From JAAFIP01 sp031367325 (lineage in GTDB: Bacteria > Pseudomonadota > Gammaproteobacteria > Burkholderiales > Burkholderiaceae_C), in the NCBI GenBank assembly GCA_031367325.1, contig JANLPQ010000084.1, positions 71,480-135,479 on the forward strand: DNA of 64,000 nt. The letters run 5' to 3'. The position numbers and the translations under genes are program-made. Shown in pieces: positions 18,240-27,313 of the stretch. Below the pieces are notes generated by a model, which saw nothing but the letters and a program-made list of their open reading frames with translations, was not told where the DNA came from and did not search any database. Position 1 is the stretch's first letter; each line of letters begins with the position of its first letter.

Positions 18240-18983
18240 ATGGATAAATCAGTCACCGCACACGCTATAAAACCCAAAGCCGTCTTGTTTGACGCCTACG
18301 GCACGCTGTTTGACGTGTACAGCGTGGGCTTGCTGGCCGAGCAACTGTTCCCTGGCCATGGCGCCGTCATCAGCGTGCTGTGGCGCGACAAACAGATCGA
18401 ATACACCCGCCTGCTTACCACCAGCAACCACGGCGCGCACTACCAGCCGTTTTGGCAGGTAACGCAAGCTGCACTGACCTACACTATAAAAATAATAGCT
18501 GTTCGAGCAGGTATTACGGACTCTACTGGCCTTTTCAGTATTGAAAATAGTGCCCAAGCGATTGCACAATTGATGAACCAGTACCGCCACCTGAGCGCTT
18601 TTCCTGAAAACAAAGCTATTTTGCAAGCCCTGAAAGACAAAGGCATTCCCACCGGTATTTTGAGCAACGGCGACCCCGCCATGCTGGACGTTGCCGTCAA
18701 GTCGGCAGGCCTAGCCGACCTGCTAGACCACGTCATCAGCGTCGACGGCATTCGCAAATATAAAACCCACCCCGACGCGTACGCACTAGGCACACAAGCC
18801 ACGGGCTTGCAGGCCAAACAAATTCTTTTTGTCTCAAGCAACGGCTGGGACGCGCTGGGCGCAACCTGGTTTGGCTACCAAACACTGTGGGTTAACCGCG
18901 CGGGCCTGCCGTTTGAAGAGCTGGGCACGCAACCTACGCGCACGGGCAGCAGCCTGCGCGATGTACTTGAGTTTTTTGATTAA
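18240..18983 (+). CDS. Haloacid dehalogenase type II (HAD superfamily) with an in-frame repeat insertion
   Basis: 247 residues from ATG 18240 (two GTG codons sit just upstream). The nucleophile motif is FDAYGTLFD (Asp18), with TGILSNGDPAM (Ser), a Lys in RKYKTHPDAY and FVSSNGWDALGA as later HAD motifs, the L-2-haloacid dehalogenase pattern. Such enzymes turn 2-haloacids into 2-hydroxyacids. Residues about 81-98 are encoded by a copy of the interspersed repeat in the cap domain (TIKIIAVRAGITDSTG) without breaking the frame. Malate synthase G lies directly downstream. Confidence 0.85.
   Translation: MDKSVTAHAIKPKAVLFDAYGTLFDVYSVGLLAEQLFPGHGAVISVLWRDKQIEYTRLLTTSNHGAHYQPFWQVTQAALTYTIKIIAVRAGITDSTGLFSIENSAQAIAQLMNQYRHLSAFPENKAILQALKDKGIPTGILSNGDPAMLDVAVKSAGLADLLDHVISVDGIRKYKTHPDAYALGTQATGLQAKQILFVSSNGWDALGATWFGYQTLWVNRAGLPFEELGTQPTRTGSSLRDVLEFFD
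18481..18534 (+). repeat. Interspersed repeat copy 5, inside the dehalogenase gene
   Basis: ACACTATAAAAATAATAGCT then GTTCGAGCAGGTATTACGGA. The copy is in the sense orientation and is translated; it carries changes from the consensus but no stop codon in the gene frame. Confidence 0.7.
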
Positions 18984-19046
18984 CTAGCGACTATGAATAC
19001 CTTTTTTAGCTCTTCAAAATACACCATCTCACCAAGGAACCAACCC

Positions 19047-21275
19047 ATGACCGCCCAACGCACTAAAGCCCACAGCCTGCAAGTAGCCACCAATCTCTAC
19101 GATTTCGTTAACGACAAAGTGCTGCCCGGTACCGGCGTGAAAGCCGACAAATTTTGGAAAGGCTTTGATGCCATCGTACAAAACCTGGCACCCAAAAACA
19201 TCAAACTATTGACAGAGCGTGACCGTTTGCAAACAGAGCTGGACACTTGGCACAAAAGTAATCCAGGCCCTATCAGCAACATGCCCGCCTACCGCAAGTT
19301 TTTAGAAAAAATTGGCTACCTGGTGCCTGAGCCTAAAAGCGTTAAAGCCACTACCAGCAATGTAGACGCCGAGCTGGCCACCCAAGCAGGTCCGCAGCTG
19401 GTAGTGCCCATCTTGAACGCCCGCTACGCGCTAAACGCTGCCAACGCCCGCTGGGGTAGCCTGTACGACGCGCTGTACGGCACAGACGCCATTAGCGAAG
19501 ACGGCGGTTGCGACAAACTAGGCGCAGGCGGCACCGCTTACAACCCCAAGCGCGGCGCTAAAGTGATTGAATACGCACGCTATGTGCTCGACCGCACGGC
19601 GCCACTTAAAAAAGGCTCGCACATTGACAGCACGCACTACGGCATACAAGACGGCAAACTGGTTGTCACGCTCAAAGGCGGGTTGACTACTGCGTTGCAA
19701 GACACCCAGCAATTTATCGGCTATCAAGGCGACGCTAAATTCCCATCGTCGGTGCTACTGCAGCACAACGGCCTGCACCTGGACATTCAAATCAACCGCG
19801 CCACCACCATCGGCGCTAGCGATGCCGCAGGCGTAAGCGATCTGGTGGTCGAGTCGGCGTTGTCTACTATTCTTGATTTAGAAGATTCGGTCGCCGTGGT
19901 AGACGCCGACGACAAAGTGGTGGCGTACAGCAACTGGCTAGGTATTCTCAAAGGCACCTTGACCGAGACCGTGACCAAAGGCGACAAAACCTTCACGCGC
20001 GGTTTAAATGCTGACCGTGTATACACCGCTGCCGGCGCAGGTAATAAAAAAATCAAGTTACACGGCCGCTCGCTCATGTTCTTGCGCAATGTAGGCCACC
20101 TGATGACCAACCCGGCCATCACCTACACCGCCAAAGACGGATCAACTAAAGAAATTCCCGAAGGTATTTTGGACGCGGTCATTACCACCACGATTGCCAT
20201 CCACGACCTCAAAGGTAACGGCGCTAATGGCATTCGCAACTCGCGCAAAGGCAGCGTCTACATTGTTAAGCCCAAAATGCACGGCCCATTGGAAGTGGCT
20301 TTCGCGTCCGAGTTGTTTGGCCAAGTCGAAAAACTGCTGGGCCTGAAGGCCAACACCGTTAAGCTAGGCATCATGGACGAAGAGCGCCGCACCAGCGCCA
20401 ACTTAAAAGCCTGCATTGCCGCCGCCAGCGCCCGTGTAGCCTTTATCAACACGGGCTTTTTAGATCGCACTGGTGACGAAATGCACACCGCCATGCAAGC
20501 CGGCCCGATGATTCGCAAGGGCGACATGAAAACCAGTGCCTGGATTGGCGCTTACGAAAAGAACAACGTCCTTGTAGGCTTGGCTTGCGGTCTGCGCGGC
20601 AAAGCCCAAATCGGCAAAGGCATGTGGGCCATGCCCGACCTGATGGCCGACATGCTGAAACAAAAAATCGCCCACCCTCTGGCCGGTGCCAACACCGCTT
20701 GGGTGCCCAGCCCCACCGCCGCCACGTTGCACGCCATGCACTACCACCAAGTCAAAGTGAGCGATGTGCAAAAGCAGATTGAAAAAGCTGCGAGCAAAGT
20801 CAAAGGTCAACGCGACATCACGCTCAACGCACTGCTGCAAATCCCCGTCACCAACACCCCCAACTGGAGTGCGGCAGAAAAGCAGCAAGAACTAGACAAC
20901 AACGCCCAAGGCATCCTAGGCTACGTAGTCCGCTGGATCGATCAAGGCGTAGGCTGCAGCAAGGTGCCCGACATCCACAACGTAGCCCTCATGGAAGACC
21001 GCGCCACCCTGCGCATCAGCAGCCAACACATCGCCAACTGGCTACACCACGGCGTGGTCAGCCGCAAGCAAGTAGAAGAAACTTTCCAACGCATGGCCGG
21101 CGTGGTGGACCAGCAGAACGCGGGCGACAAGCTGTACAAAAACATGGCGGGTAACTTTGCTACTTCTTCTGCCTACAAAGCGGCTACTGATTTGGTGTTT
21201 AAAGGGCTGCAGCAGCCCAGTGGCTACACCGAGCCGTTGTTGCATGCTTGGCGCTTGAAGGTCAAAGCGGCTTAA
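19047..21275 (+). CDS. glcB: Malate synthase G
   Basis: 742 residues from ATG 19047, which follows AAGGAA at good spacing; the open frame starts 18 codons earlier. Length and sequence match malate synthase G: NLYDFVNDKVLPGTGV start, LVVESALSTILDLEDSV (acidic Mg2+ region), LRNVGHLMTNPAI and the long GMWAMPDLMADML block. The enzyme condenses glyoxylate with acetyl-CoA to malate, the exit of glycolate/glyoxylate metabolism. It may share a transcript with the dehalogenase 64 bases upstream and ends at a strong terminator. Confidence 0.95.
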   Translation: MTAQRTKAHSLQVATNLYDFVNDKVLPGTGVKADKFWKGFDAIVQNLAPKNIKLLTERDRLQTELDTWHKSNPGPISNMPAYRKFLEKIGYLVPEPKSVKATTSNVDAELATQAGPQLVVPILNARYALNAANARWGSLYDALYGTDAISEDGGCDKLGAGGTAYNPKRGAKVIEYARYVLDRTAPLKKGSHIDSTHYGIQDGKLVVTLKGGLTTALQDTQQFIGYQGDAKFPSSVLLQHNGLHLDIQINRATTIGASDAAGVSDLVVESALSTILDLEDSVAVVDADDKVVAYSNWLGILKGTLTETVTKGDKTFTRGLNADRVYTAAGAGNKKIKLHGRSLMFLRNVGHLMTNPAITYTAKDGSTKEIPEGILDAVITTTIAIHDLKGNGANGIRNSRKGSVYIVKPKMHGPLEVAFASELFGQVEKLLGLKANTVKLGIMDEERRTSANLKACIAAASARVAFINTGFLDRTGDEMHTAMQAGPMIRKGDMKTSAWIGAYEKNNVLVGLACGLRGKAQIGKGMWAMPDLMADMLKQKIAHPLAGANTAWVPSPTAATLHAMHYHQVKVSDVQKQIEKAASKVKGQRDITLNALLQIPVTNTPNWSAAEKQQELDNNAQGILGYVVRWIDQGVGCSKVPDIHNVALMEDRATLRISSQHIANWLHHGVVSRKQVEETFQRMAGVVDQQNAGDKLYKNMAGNFATSSAYKAATDLVFKGLQQPSGYTEPLLHAWRLKVKAA

Positions 21276-21292
21276 TGCAAACTACGTAAGTT

Positions 21293-21319
21293 AAAACGCC
21301 TTGATTTTCAAGGCGTTTT
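21293..21319 (+). terminator. Rho-independent terminator after glcB
   Basis: AAAACGCCTTGA - TTT - TCAAGGCGTTTT: a 12-bp perfect stem with a run of T. The A-rich opposite side also lets it serve the convergent phosphatase gene. Confidence 0.85.
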
Positions 21320-21663
21320 TATGGTTGATAGTTTTCGATGATTGACACCACTGCAATCTCTAATATCTCTACCAACTCCGCATCCATAAACTTGTACTCA
21401 TCGGGGATATCTAGTACATGAACAAGTTTGTGCTTTAGCAAACCGGTGAATTCGGTTTTGATGCGTGATTTATGTTTTTCTTCCATTACCAAAATCACAT
21501 CAGCCCATTGGACATCGGATACCGAAATAGTATGTCTGGCATGAGGGCTTGTGCCAGCCGATCGTGCCAACACACGCGAGTCTTTGCGCCATACCTGCTC
21601 CGCCGTAGGGCTGCGCCATTGGTTGCGACTACAGACAAACAGTAGTTTGATTTTTTCTTTCAT
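21319..21663 (-). CDS. Low-molecular-weight protein tyrosine phosphatase-like protein
   Basis: 114 residues beginning KLLFVCSRNQWRSPTAEQVW. The Cys-X5-Arg phosphatase loop is kept (C, SRNQW, R-S), and ILVMEEKHKSRI is the following conserved block of the arsenate-reductase/LMW-PTP fold. The usual second Cys of the loop is replaced by Trp. It is shorter than typical LMW-PTPs (about 150), and the last acid-catalysis region (VLDIPDEY) is present. Target proteins are unknown. Confidence 0.8.
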   Translation of the reverse strand: MKEKIKLLFVCSRNQWRSPTAEQVWRKDSRVLARSAGTSPHARHTISVSDVQWADVILVMEEKHKSRIKTEFTGLLKHKLVHVLDIPDEYKFMDAELVEILEIAVVSIIENYQP

Positions 21664-21707
21664 ATTAATTGCAATGTGTATGGAGATACTCTGTCTGACG
21701 GTCGCGT

Positions 21708-22111
21708 TTAAAGAAACGGATTGACAAGCACAACTTTAGTTTTTTCAAAATGACGCACATTGCGTGTAGCAACGGTGAGGCCATGCACTAACGCTGTTGC
21801 CGCAATCAATAAGTCTGCGCCGTCGTGACCCAACTGGGCGGACAGCTGGCCCCACTTGCGTGCGATGTGGGGGTGATGGGCAGTATGCGGTCGGCATACA
21901 AACGCTGCAAGTTTTCAAGCCATTGGGTCAACTCTTGTGCAAACTCGGGTTCTGATTTACGCTTTTTTTCAATGCCGCGCTCTACTTCACCTAAGCTTAC
22001 GACGCTGATAAAAAAGTCGTTATCTTGGTGCCGCTGTACCCACTGGATGACTCTAGATGAGGGGCGGCTTTTGCGTAGCTCAGATAAGACAACGGTGTCC
22101 AGCAAAATCAT
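21708..22111 (-). pseudogene. Frameshifted PIN-domain toxin (VapC/FitB-like)
   Basis: The first part (MILLDTVVLSELRKS, LGEVERG) and the last part (GADLLIAATALVHGLTVATR, NVRHFEK) are one PIN toxin in two frames. The switch is at a run of five G (plus strand 21869-21873): deleting one base restores RILPITPHIARKWGQ and reads on to a stop at 21708. As written, the ORF ends at 21806 with an unrelated tail that lacks the last active-site Asp. It is coupled to the antitoxin by a 4-base overlap. It could be a real loss-of-function or a homopolymer sequencing error. Confidence 0.8.
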
Positions 22112-22425
22112 GAAAAATCAACTTCGCGTAATGCCAATTTAGTGCGTTGGTGCGTTAGCTCTTTGGTATTGACTGACGCGGTTGTCTTTTTAGTCGCGCT
22201 GGGTGATCTGGGCATGGCGAGCAGATGCGCGATAAAGCCTGGCGCGGCTGCTTGGGCGCTGCGTTGCAAAGCAGTGTAGTCTTGCTCGGACACGATCACT
22301 ACAGCTTGTTTGCCCCGGCGTGTTACATGCTGGGGCACGCCGCGCAGGGCAAATTCGACGACAGAGCTAAATTGCGCTTTAGCGTCTTGAAGCCGCCAAG
22401 CAGGAGGGCTAGAATGTGTTTGCAT
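22108..22425 (-). CDS. Phd/YefM family antitoxin
   Basis: 105 residues. WRLQDAKAQFSSVVEFAL, GVPQHVTRRGKQAVVIVSEQ is the Phd/YefM DNA-binding half. The C-terminal Lys/Thr-rich tail (about residues 75-105) is the presumed toxin-binding part. It overlaps the PIN toxin start by 4 bases (ATGA). No ribosome binding site is evident before its ATG. It may now act alone if the toxin is dead. Confidence 0.8.
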   Translation of the reverse strand: MQTHSSPPAWRLQDAKAQFSSVVEFALRGVPQHVTRRGKQAVVIVSEQDYTALQRSAQAAAPGFIAHLLAMPRSPSATKKTTASVNTKELTHQRTKLALREVDFS

Positions 22426-22433
22426 GGTTTTAA

Positions 22434-22455
22434 CTAGTCAGTTAATCTAGTCAGT
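22434..22455. promoter_or_regulatory. Candidate operator: direct repeat upstream of the antitoxin
   Basis: CTAGTCAGT - TAAT - CTAGTCAGT, two identical 9-base units with a 13-base period, begins 8 bases upstream of the antitoxin start codon, where autorepression would be expected. Confidence 0.45.
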
Positions 22456-22553
22456 ATTTTAAACGAATCGCCGATTTCACGCAATTGTTGTATCTACTGC
22501 GCGAGCCGCATAAGCTCTAAAATTGTGCAATACAACTTATTTCAATTGACACC

Positions 22554-24047
22554 ATGCGCCATACCCTCACTACCCTAGCCCTAGCCGCCACATTGCTCAC
22601 AGCCTGCGGCAGCCAAGTCATTAACCCTGTCACCGGCCAAGCCGAGCGGTCGGTGATGAGTGAGGCGCAGGAGATTGAGGAGGGTAAGAAGGCGCATGAG
22701 GAGGTGTTGAAGGAGTACTCGGCGCTCAAGAACCCTAAGCTTCAGGCGTATGTCAATGGCATTGGGCAGGGTCTGGCCAAGCAGTCGCAGCGGGCGAATT
22801 TGCAGTGGACGTTTACCGTGCTAGACAGCCCAGAGATCAACGCGTTTGCGCTGCCGGGCGGCTATGTGTATGTGACGCGCGGCATCATGGCGTATATGGA
22901 AAGCGAGGCTGATTTGGCCGGCGTGATAGGCCATGAGATAGGCCACGTAACAGCGCGCCACGGTGCGCAGCGCGCTACGCGCCAGCAGACGGCGGGGCTA
23001 GGCGTGCTGGCAGCCAGTATTTTCGGCCTGGTGCTGGAATCGCAGGGCGTGGGTGGTGCAGGCGATTTGATTGGCGGCGTAGCGCAAAACGCAGCGCAAG
23101 GCTATGTGGCCAAGTATGGGCGCGAGCAAGAGCTGCAGGCTGACGGGCTGGGCGCTGAATATTTGTCGCGCGTGCAGTTTGACCCGCGCAACATGGTGGA
23201 CGTGATCAACGTGCTGAAAAACCAAGAACGTTTTGCCGCAGACTTAGCTAAAAGCGAGGGGCGCGCAGCGCCTGCACAAAACAGTTGGCTGGCATCGCAC
23301 CCCAGCAACGACCAGCGGCTTGAACGCATTACCCAGCTGTCGGCACAGTACAAAAGCACCACGCCGTACATAGACGAGGGCCGCACACGCTACCTGCAAA
23401 TGATGGAGGGCGTAGCCTTTGGCGAGAGCGCAGAGCAGGGCCTGACACGCGGGCGCAATTTCTACCACAGCGATTTAAACTTTGCCATGACCGCCGCGCA
23501 GGGCTGGAAGGTGCAAAACGACGCTGAGCAATTGACCATCATAAACCCCGCGCGCGATGCAGGCTTGATCGTACAGCTGGTGCCACCGAAAGCTGGCAAT
23601 TCGCACGAAGAGATTATTCGCAATGTGCTGAAACCTGACTCGGGCCGTGCAGAGCCGCTCAAGTTCAACGGCCTGTCGGCCACGCATTTTGTAGGCAAAC
23701 GTGCGGCGCAAAATGGTGAGAGCCGCAATACCGAAGCCACCGTGGTAACCGGTGCTAATGGTAATAATTTCATCATGGTCTACGCCGCCAAAGACCCTGC
23801 TACGCTGCAAAATAACCGTGCCGGGTTGCAAGAGGCCGAGCGGTCTTTTCGCGCTATGTCAGCAGCCGACAAAGCCGCTGCAAAGCCCTGGACGCTGCGC
23901 ACCACCAGCCTGCCACGCGGCGGCTTTGCCGAGCTGGCCCGCAGCTCACCACTGGCTAACCCAGAGCAGCAATTGAAATTAATCAACGGCGTGTATGCGG
24001 GGGGTGACATCAAGGCTGGTACACCCGTGAAGATCGTTGCGCAGTAA
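22554..24047 (+). CDS. M48 family metalloprotease, lipoprotein (BepA-like)
   Basis: 497 residues. A lipoprotein signal (MRHTLTTLALAATLLTACGS, lipobox LTA-Cys) precedes the M48 domain. HEIGHVTARHG is the HExxH zinc site, and ELQADGLGAEYL supplies the third ligand Glu. The C-terminal half resembles the extra domain of BepA/YfgC-type envelope chaperone-proteases, though without obvious TPR repeats by eye. It would act at the periplasmic face of the outer membrane in quality control. Confidence 0.9.
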   Translation: MRHTLTTLALAATLLTACGSQVINPVTGQAERSVMSEAQEIEEGKKAHEEVLKEYSALKNPKLQAYVNGIGQGLAKQSQRANLQWTFTVLDSPEINAFALPGGYVYVTRGIMAYMESEADLAGVIGHEIGHVTARHGAQRATRQQTAGLGVLAASIFGLVLESQGVGGAGDLIGGVAQNAAQGYVAKYGREQELQADGLGAEYLSRVQFDPRNMVDVINVLKNQERFAADLAKSEGRAAPAQNSWLASHPSNDQRLERITQLSAQYKSTTPYIDEGRTRYLQMMEGVAFGESAEQGLTRGRNFYHSDLNFAMTAAQGWKVQNDAEQLTIINPARDAGLIVQLVPPKAGNSHEEIIRNVLKPDSGRAEPLKFNGLSATHFVGKRAAQNGESRNTEATVVTGANGNNFIMVYAAKDPATLQNNRAGLQEAERSFRAMSAADKAAAKPWTLRTTSLPRGGFAELARSSPLANPEQQLKLINGVYAGGDIKAGTPVKIVAQ

Positions 24048-24062
24048 ATCCACACAACGCAG

Positions 24063-24129
24063 TACTATAAATTTAATAGCTGCTTGAGCATGATTTACTT
24101 GGGTTAGCGGCCTAAAAGGCATGAAAAAA
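24063..24129 (+). repeat. Interspersed repeat copy 6
   Basis: ACTATAAATTTAATAGCTGC then TTGAGCATGATTTACTTGGG and a GGCCTAAAAGGC end. One of the best-conserved copies; located in the spacer between convergent genes. Confidence 0.8.
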
Positions 24130-24195
24130 GCAGTGCAGAAGCGTCGTTTAACGCTTAGCAGCGCAGCCTAGCGCGTCACACTACCCGCTGTGGCA

Positions 24196-24765
24196 CTAGC
24201 GCACATCGGGCGCGTTGGGCAAGCTGTTGACTGAGGTTTCTCCGTCGCGCAACGCAAAGTGCTGCACCAGCAAGCCAGAGACTTCTTGCAGCGCCTGCGT
24301 CAAGCCCTCTTCAAATTGAGACGCTTTGAAAGCGGCTGACATGCGCTGCGTGATGGCTTGCCATTGGGCGGTGCTGACCTTGCTGTTCAGGCCGCGGTCG
24401 GCCAAAATTTCAATCGCGTTTTCAGCCAGCAGCAGGTAAATCAGCACGCCGTTGTTGTGCTCAGTGTCCCACACGCGCAGCTTGCCAAACATGGCTACTG
24501 CACGCTCACGCGGCGAGGCATCGCGCCACAGGTAGCTGTTGGGCAGGCCCGCTTCAACGCAAATACGCACTTCGCCGCTGTGGCGCGCCTCGCTGGCGGC
24601 CACGTGATTTTCTAGCCGCTTGAGCAAATCGGGAGGTACGGCGCGGCGCGTGTCGGCATCGTCCATCCAGCGGTGGCGCCACACGCGTTGCAGGCGGCCC
24701 CACAGCGTGTAGGTGCGTGCGGGCTGCGCTGGCGGGTGTGCGGCTTTGTGTGGGTTTGAGTTCAT
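24196..24765 (-). CDS. TPM domain protein (second TPM gene)
   Basis: 189 residues with one TPM-type domain: HVAASEARHSGEVRICVEAG, then LLLAENAIEILADRGLNSKV, the conserved phosphatase-like TPM core. No signal peptide is visible, and the C-terminus lacks the Gly-rich tail of its neighbour. It is the last gene of a LemA-TPM-TPM set on one strand, 15 bases after the previous stop. The role of LemA/TPM operons is unsettled, with links to envelope and metal homeostasis. Confidence 0.8.
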   Translation of the reverse strand: MNSNPHKAAHPPAQPARTYTLWGRLQRVWRHRWMDDADTRRAVPPDLLKRLENHVAASEARHSGEVRICVEAGLPNSYLWRDASPRERAVAMFGKLRVWDTEHNNGVLIYLLLAENAIEILADRGLNSKVSTAQWQAITQRMSAAFKASQFEEGLTQALQEVSGLLVQHFALRDGETSVNSLPNAPDVR

Positions 24766-24780
24766 AAATCGATACTGCGT

Positions 24781-25719
24781 TTAAAAATCACCACTGCTAC
24801 CGCCGCCGCCAAAGTCGCCGCCGCCGCCCGAGCTAAAACCACCGCCGCCACCCCCTCCAAAGCCGCCGCCGCCAAAACCACCGCCACCCATGCCACCACC
24901 CCCGGTCCAGCCACCGCCGCGCCCGTGCCGCCCGGTGGCCAGGCCGCCAAAGCTAGACAGCAAGGTAAACAGCAGTGCCGCTACAAAGGCAAAGCCTGCC
25001 AATACTAGGCTGGTGGTGATAAAAAACGCCAGCCCGCCCACAGCGCCACCAGTCACCACAGCACCCAGCTTATTGCCAAAAAATGCTTTGGCCACCGCGC
25101 CGCCTATCGGAATAGCAAACAACATAAAAATAGCAATGTCCATCCACTGAAAGCCCTCGCCCAGCATGTTCAGCCCGCCTTTGTTCGCGTTGCCTTGCTT
25201 GGGCGCAGGCAGGGCCTCGCCGTCAATGCGCAGGGTGATCTGGTCGATAGCAGCAGATAGCCCGCCTGCATAGTCGCCCGCTTTCAAACCCGGTGCCAGT
25301 GCTTCGTCAATGATTTGCTTGGTGGCTAAATCGGGCAACGCGCCTTCCAGTGTTTTGGCCACTTCAATGCGCAGCTTGCGGTCAGTTTTAGCTATGATCA
25401 CCAGCACGCCATCGCCTACGTTTTTGCGGCCAATCTTCCACTCATTAGCCACGCGGTTGGCGTAGCTGGCTATGTCCTCGGGCTGTGTGGTGGGCACGAT
25501 CAGCACCACCACTTGGCTGCCTTTGCGTTGCTCTAACGCCTCTAGCTTGGCCTCTAGCGACTGCCGTGCCGCAGCGTCTAGCGTGCCCGTAGTGTCTACC
25601 ACGCGGGCCGTAAGCGCTGGCACTGCTTGCACGCCTTGCGCATGTGCACCCGTGGCCAGGCCCGTGTAGGCTGCCACAGTACACACCAGCACCCAAAACA
25701 GAGATACTATAAATTTCAT
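24781..25719 (-). CDS. TPM domain/YgcG-like membrane protein with Gly-rich tail
   Basis: 312 residues: signal peptide, TPM domain (VVDTTGTLDAAARQSLEAKL; VVVLIVPTTQPEDIASYANR; DGVLVIIAKTDRKLRIEVAK), a hydrophobic central region with two or three membrane helices (about 200-265), then a Gly-rich tail of GGGFGGGG type ending SSGDF. This is the standard YgcG/PF04536 architecture. Its ATG and first codons (MKFIVS) lie within a copy of the interspersed repeat. The preceding lemA gene is on the same strand. Confidence 0.85.
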   Translation of the reverse strand: MKFIVSLFWVLVCTVAAYTGLATGAHAQGVQAVPALTARVVDTTGTLDAAARQSLEAKLEALEQRKGSQVVVLIVPTTQPEDIASYANRVANEWKIGRKNVGDGVLVIIAKTDRKLRIEVAKTLEGALPDLATKQIIDEALAPGLKAGDYAGGLSAAIDQITLRIDGEALPAPKQGNANKGGLNMLGEGFQWMDIAIFMLFAIPIGGAVAKAFFGNKLGAVVTGGAVGGLAFFITTSLVLAGFAFVAALLFTLLSSFGGLATGRHGRGGGWTGGGGMGGGGFGGGGFGGGGGGGFSSGGGGDFGGGGSSGDF

Positions 25720-25770
25720 AGCTGGTTGAGCAGGTTCTACGGCCTAGAAGCCCTAAAAGGCATCAAAAAC
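25704..25770 (+). repeat. Interspersed repeat copy 7, covering a start codon
   Basis: ACTATAAATTTCATAGCTGG then TTGAGCAGGTTCTACGGCCT. On the minus strand the repeat contains the start codon of the TPM gene, so the repeat has supplied or replaced its translation start. Confidence 0.75.
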
Positions 25771-25785
25771 AAGTGACTGAGCAGG

Positions 25786-26394
25786 TTACTTTTTCTCAAA
25801 CGTCACCACGGGCGGCGCGCTGATCTGCGCCTCGTTAGTCACGGTAAATTGCGGCTTCTCGTTGTATTTAAAAACCATCGCTGTTAAATTGGTCGGAAAG
25901 CTGCGCGTCAGCACGTTGTACTCGGCAATGGTTTTAATGTAACGGTCGCGCGCTACGGTAATGCGGTTTTCTGTACCCTCTAGCTGCACGCGCAGGTCGC
26001 GAAAGCCTTGGTTGGCTTTCAGGTTAGGGTAGGCCTCGCTCACGGCCATCAGGCGGCTCAGCGCGCTGCCCAGTTCGCCCTGCACGGCTTGAAATTTCTT
26101 AAACGCTTCGGGGTTATTCAGCGTCTCGGGTGACACTGTCATCGCCGTGGCTTTGGCACGCGCCTCAATCACTTTAGTTAGCGTGTCTTGCTCAAAACTG
26201 GCTTCGCCTTTGACTGTGGCCACGATGTTGGGGATCAAATCGGCGCGACGCTGGTACTGGTTGAGCACATCGCTCCAGGCGGCCTTGGTTTGTTCGTCTA
26301 ATTTTTGAAAATCGTTGTAGCCGCAGCCCGTTAGCAGGGCGCTAGCCGCTAAGATCAAACCCCCCACAATGCGTTGCATATTGATTCGGTTCAT
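25786..26394 (-). CDS. LemA family lipoprotein
   Basis: 202 residues. The N-terminus is a lipoprotein signal (SALLTGCGYN). The rest is the helical LemA domain: WSDVLNQYQRRADLIPNIVA, VKGEASFEQDTLTKV, LMAVSEAYPNLKANQGFRDL, and the C-terminal PPVVTFEKK. It opens the LemA-TPM-TPM gene set. The function is not firmly known; such operons are widespread in Gram-negative bacteria. Confidence 0.9.
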   Translation of the reverse strand: MNRINMQRIVGGLILAASALLTGCGYNDFQKLDEQTKAAWSDVLNQYQRRADLIPNIVATVKGEASFEQDTLTKVIEARAKATAMTVSPETLNNPEAFKKFQAVQGELGSALSRLMAVSEAYPNLKANQGFRDLRVQLEGTENRITVARDRYIKTIAEYNVLTRSFPTNLTAMVFKYNEKPQFTVTNEAQISAPPVVTFEKK

Positions 26395-26478
26395 GGCGAC
26401 TCCTTAAAATTAAACGAACGGGCAGACAGCGCATTGTTGCTTGCCTAAATTATAAAAACTACACGGTAGCATAGATAG

Positions 26479-27240
26479 ATGCAGATTTATGTAAATCAAG
26501 CCCTGGCTGCTGGCCGACGCAACATTCCCGTCAAAACAGCACTGCCCAGCCTGTTGATCGCCGGGGCCACGGGTGTGCTGGGCAATGCGGTGTTGCGCCG
26601 CATGGTGGGCATGCACCGCGCTAGCCATACGCGCGTGCTGGCCACTGAGCCTATCAGCGCGGGTATGCGCCATGTCAGTGCGCTGGTGGTGGCAGGTGAT
26701 GTAGCGCAGTGGCCTGTAGAGCATGGTTTGGCCGACACCGCGATTGTGATGTTCGACCCGCCGCGCATGTTCTACGACCGCGAGCGTGCGCTGTGGACGC
26801 CTGCGCCCAACCAATTGCCTGCCTTGGCCGGGTGGCTGCACCAGCGCGGCGTGCGCACGCTGGCTGTGGTGCTGCCGCATGCACAAGGTACATTACCCGA
26901 GGCACTCAAGCGCGGCCTAGCCAGTGTGGACGAGCATGCGCTGGCGGCGCTAGGGTTTGAGCGTTTATTGATCGTGCGCACTGCGCAAAAACCTACTGCC
27001 ACCGTGCAGGGCAACGCGCCAGAGAAGCTGGCCGCGTGGATGCTAAGCATCCTTAACTTTATGGTGCCCAGCAGTGAGCAGCCCGTGCGCGCTACCAAGG
27101 TGGCAGAGCTGGTGGACATGGTGTTGCAGCAGTTGCCGCCCGGCACCTGGGTGGCCGCACCCGAGCTGGTGTGGCGCGCTGCGCAGGGAGATACGCAGCA
27201 AATGCGGCGGGTGGTGGATGGCTGGTTGATGGCCCTTTAG
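26479..27240 (+). CDS. Rossmann-fold (NAD(P)-binding) hypothetical protein
   Basis: 253 residues. LLIAGATGVLGNAVLRRMVG near residue 30 is a GxxGxxG nucleotide-binding loop like those of NmrA/NAD-dependent epimerase families. The rest (VRTLAVVLPHAQGTLPEAL; GFERLLIVRT) shows a beta-alpha pattern, but no YxxxK catalytic pair is visible. It is divergent from lemA by 84 bases. A redox-sensing or reductase role is possible; the substrate is unknown. Confidence 0.65.
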   Translation: MQIYVNQALAAGRRNIPVKTALPSLLIAGATGVLGNAVLRRMVGMHRASHTRVLATEPISAGMRHVSALVVAGDVAQWPVEHGLADTAIVMFDPPRMFYDRERALWTPAPNQLPALAGWLHQRGVRTLAVVLPHAQGTLPEALKRGLASVDEHALAALGFERLLIVRTAQKPTATVQGNAPEKLAAWMLSILNFMVPSSEQPVRATKVAELVDMVLQQLPPGTWVAAPELVWRAAQGDTQQMRRVVDGWLMAL

Positions 27241-27313
27241 AACTTCTCTTTTGCCTTGCAGGAGAGCTGGTTACTTGCTAAAGCGTGCGCGCCGGGGAGC
27301 TGGACTCGAGCCG

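Noticed and set aside
24811..24911. GGC/GGT-rich tandem sequence in the TPM gene
   Set aside because: It encodes the usual Gly-rich tail of this family and is not an independent repeat or CRISPR.
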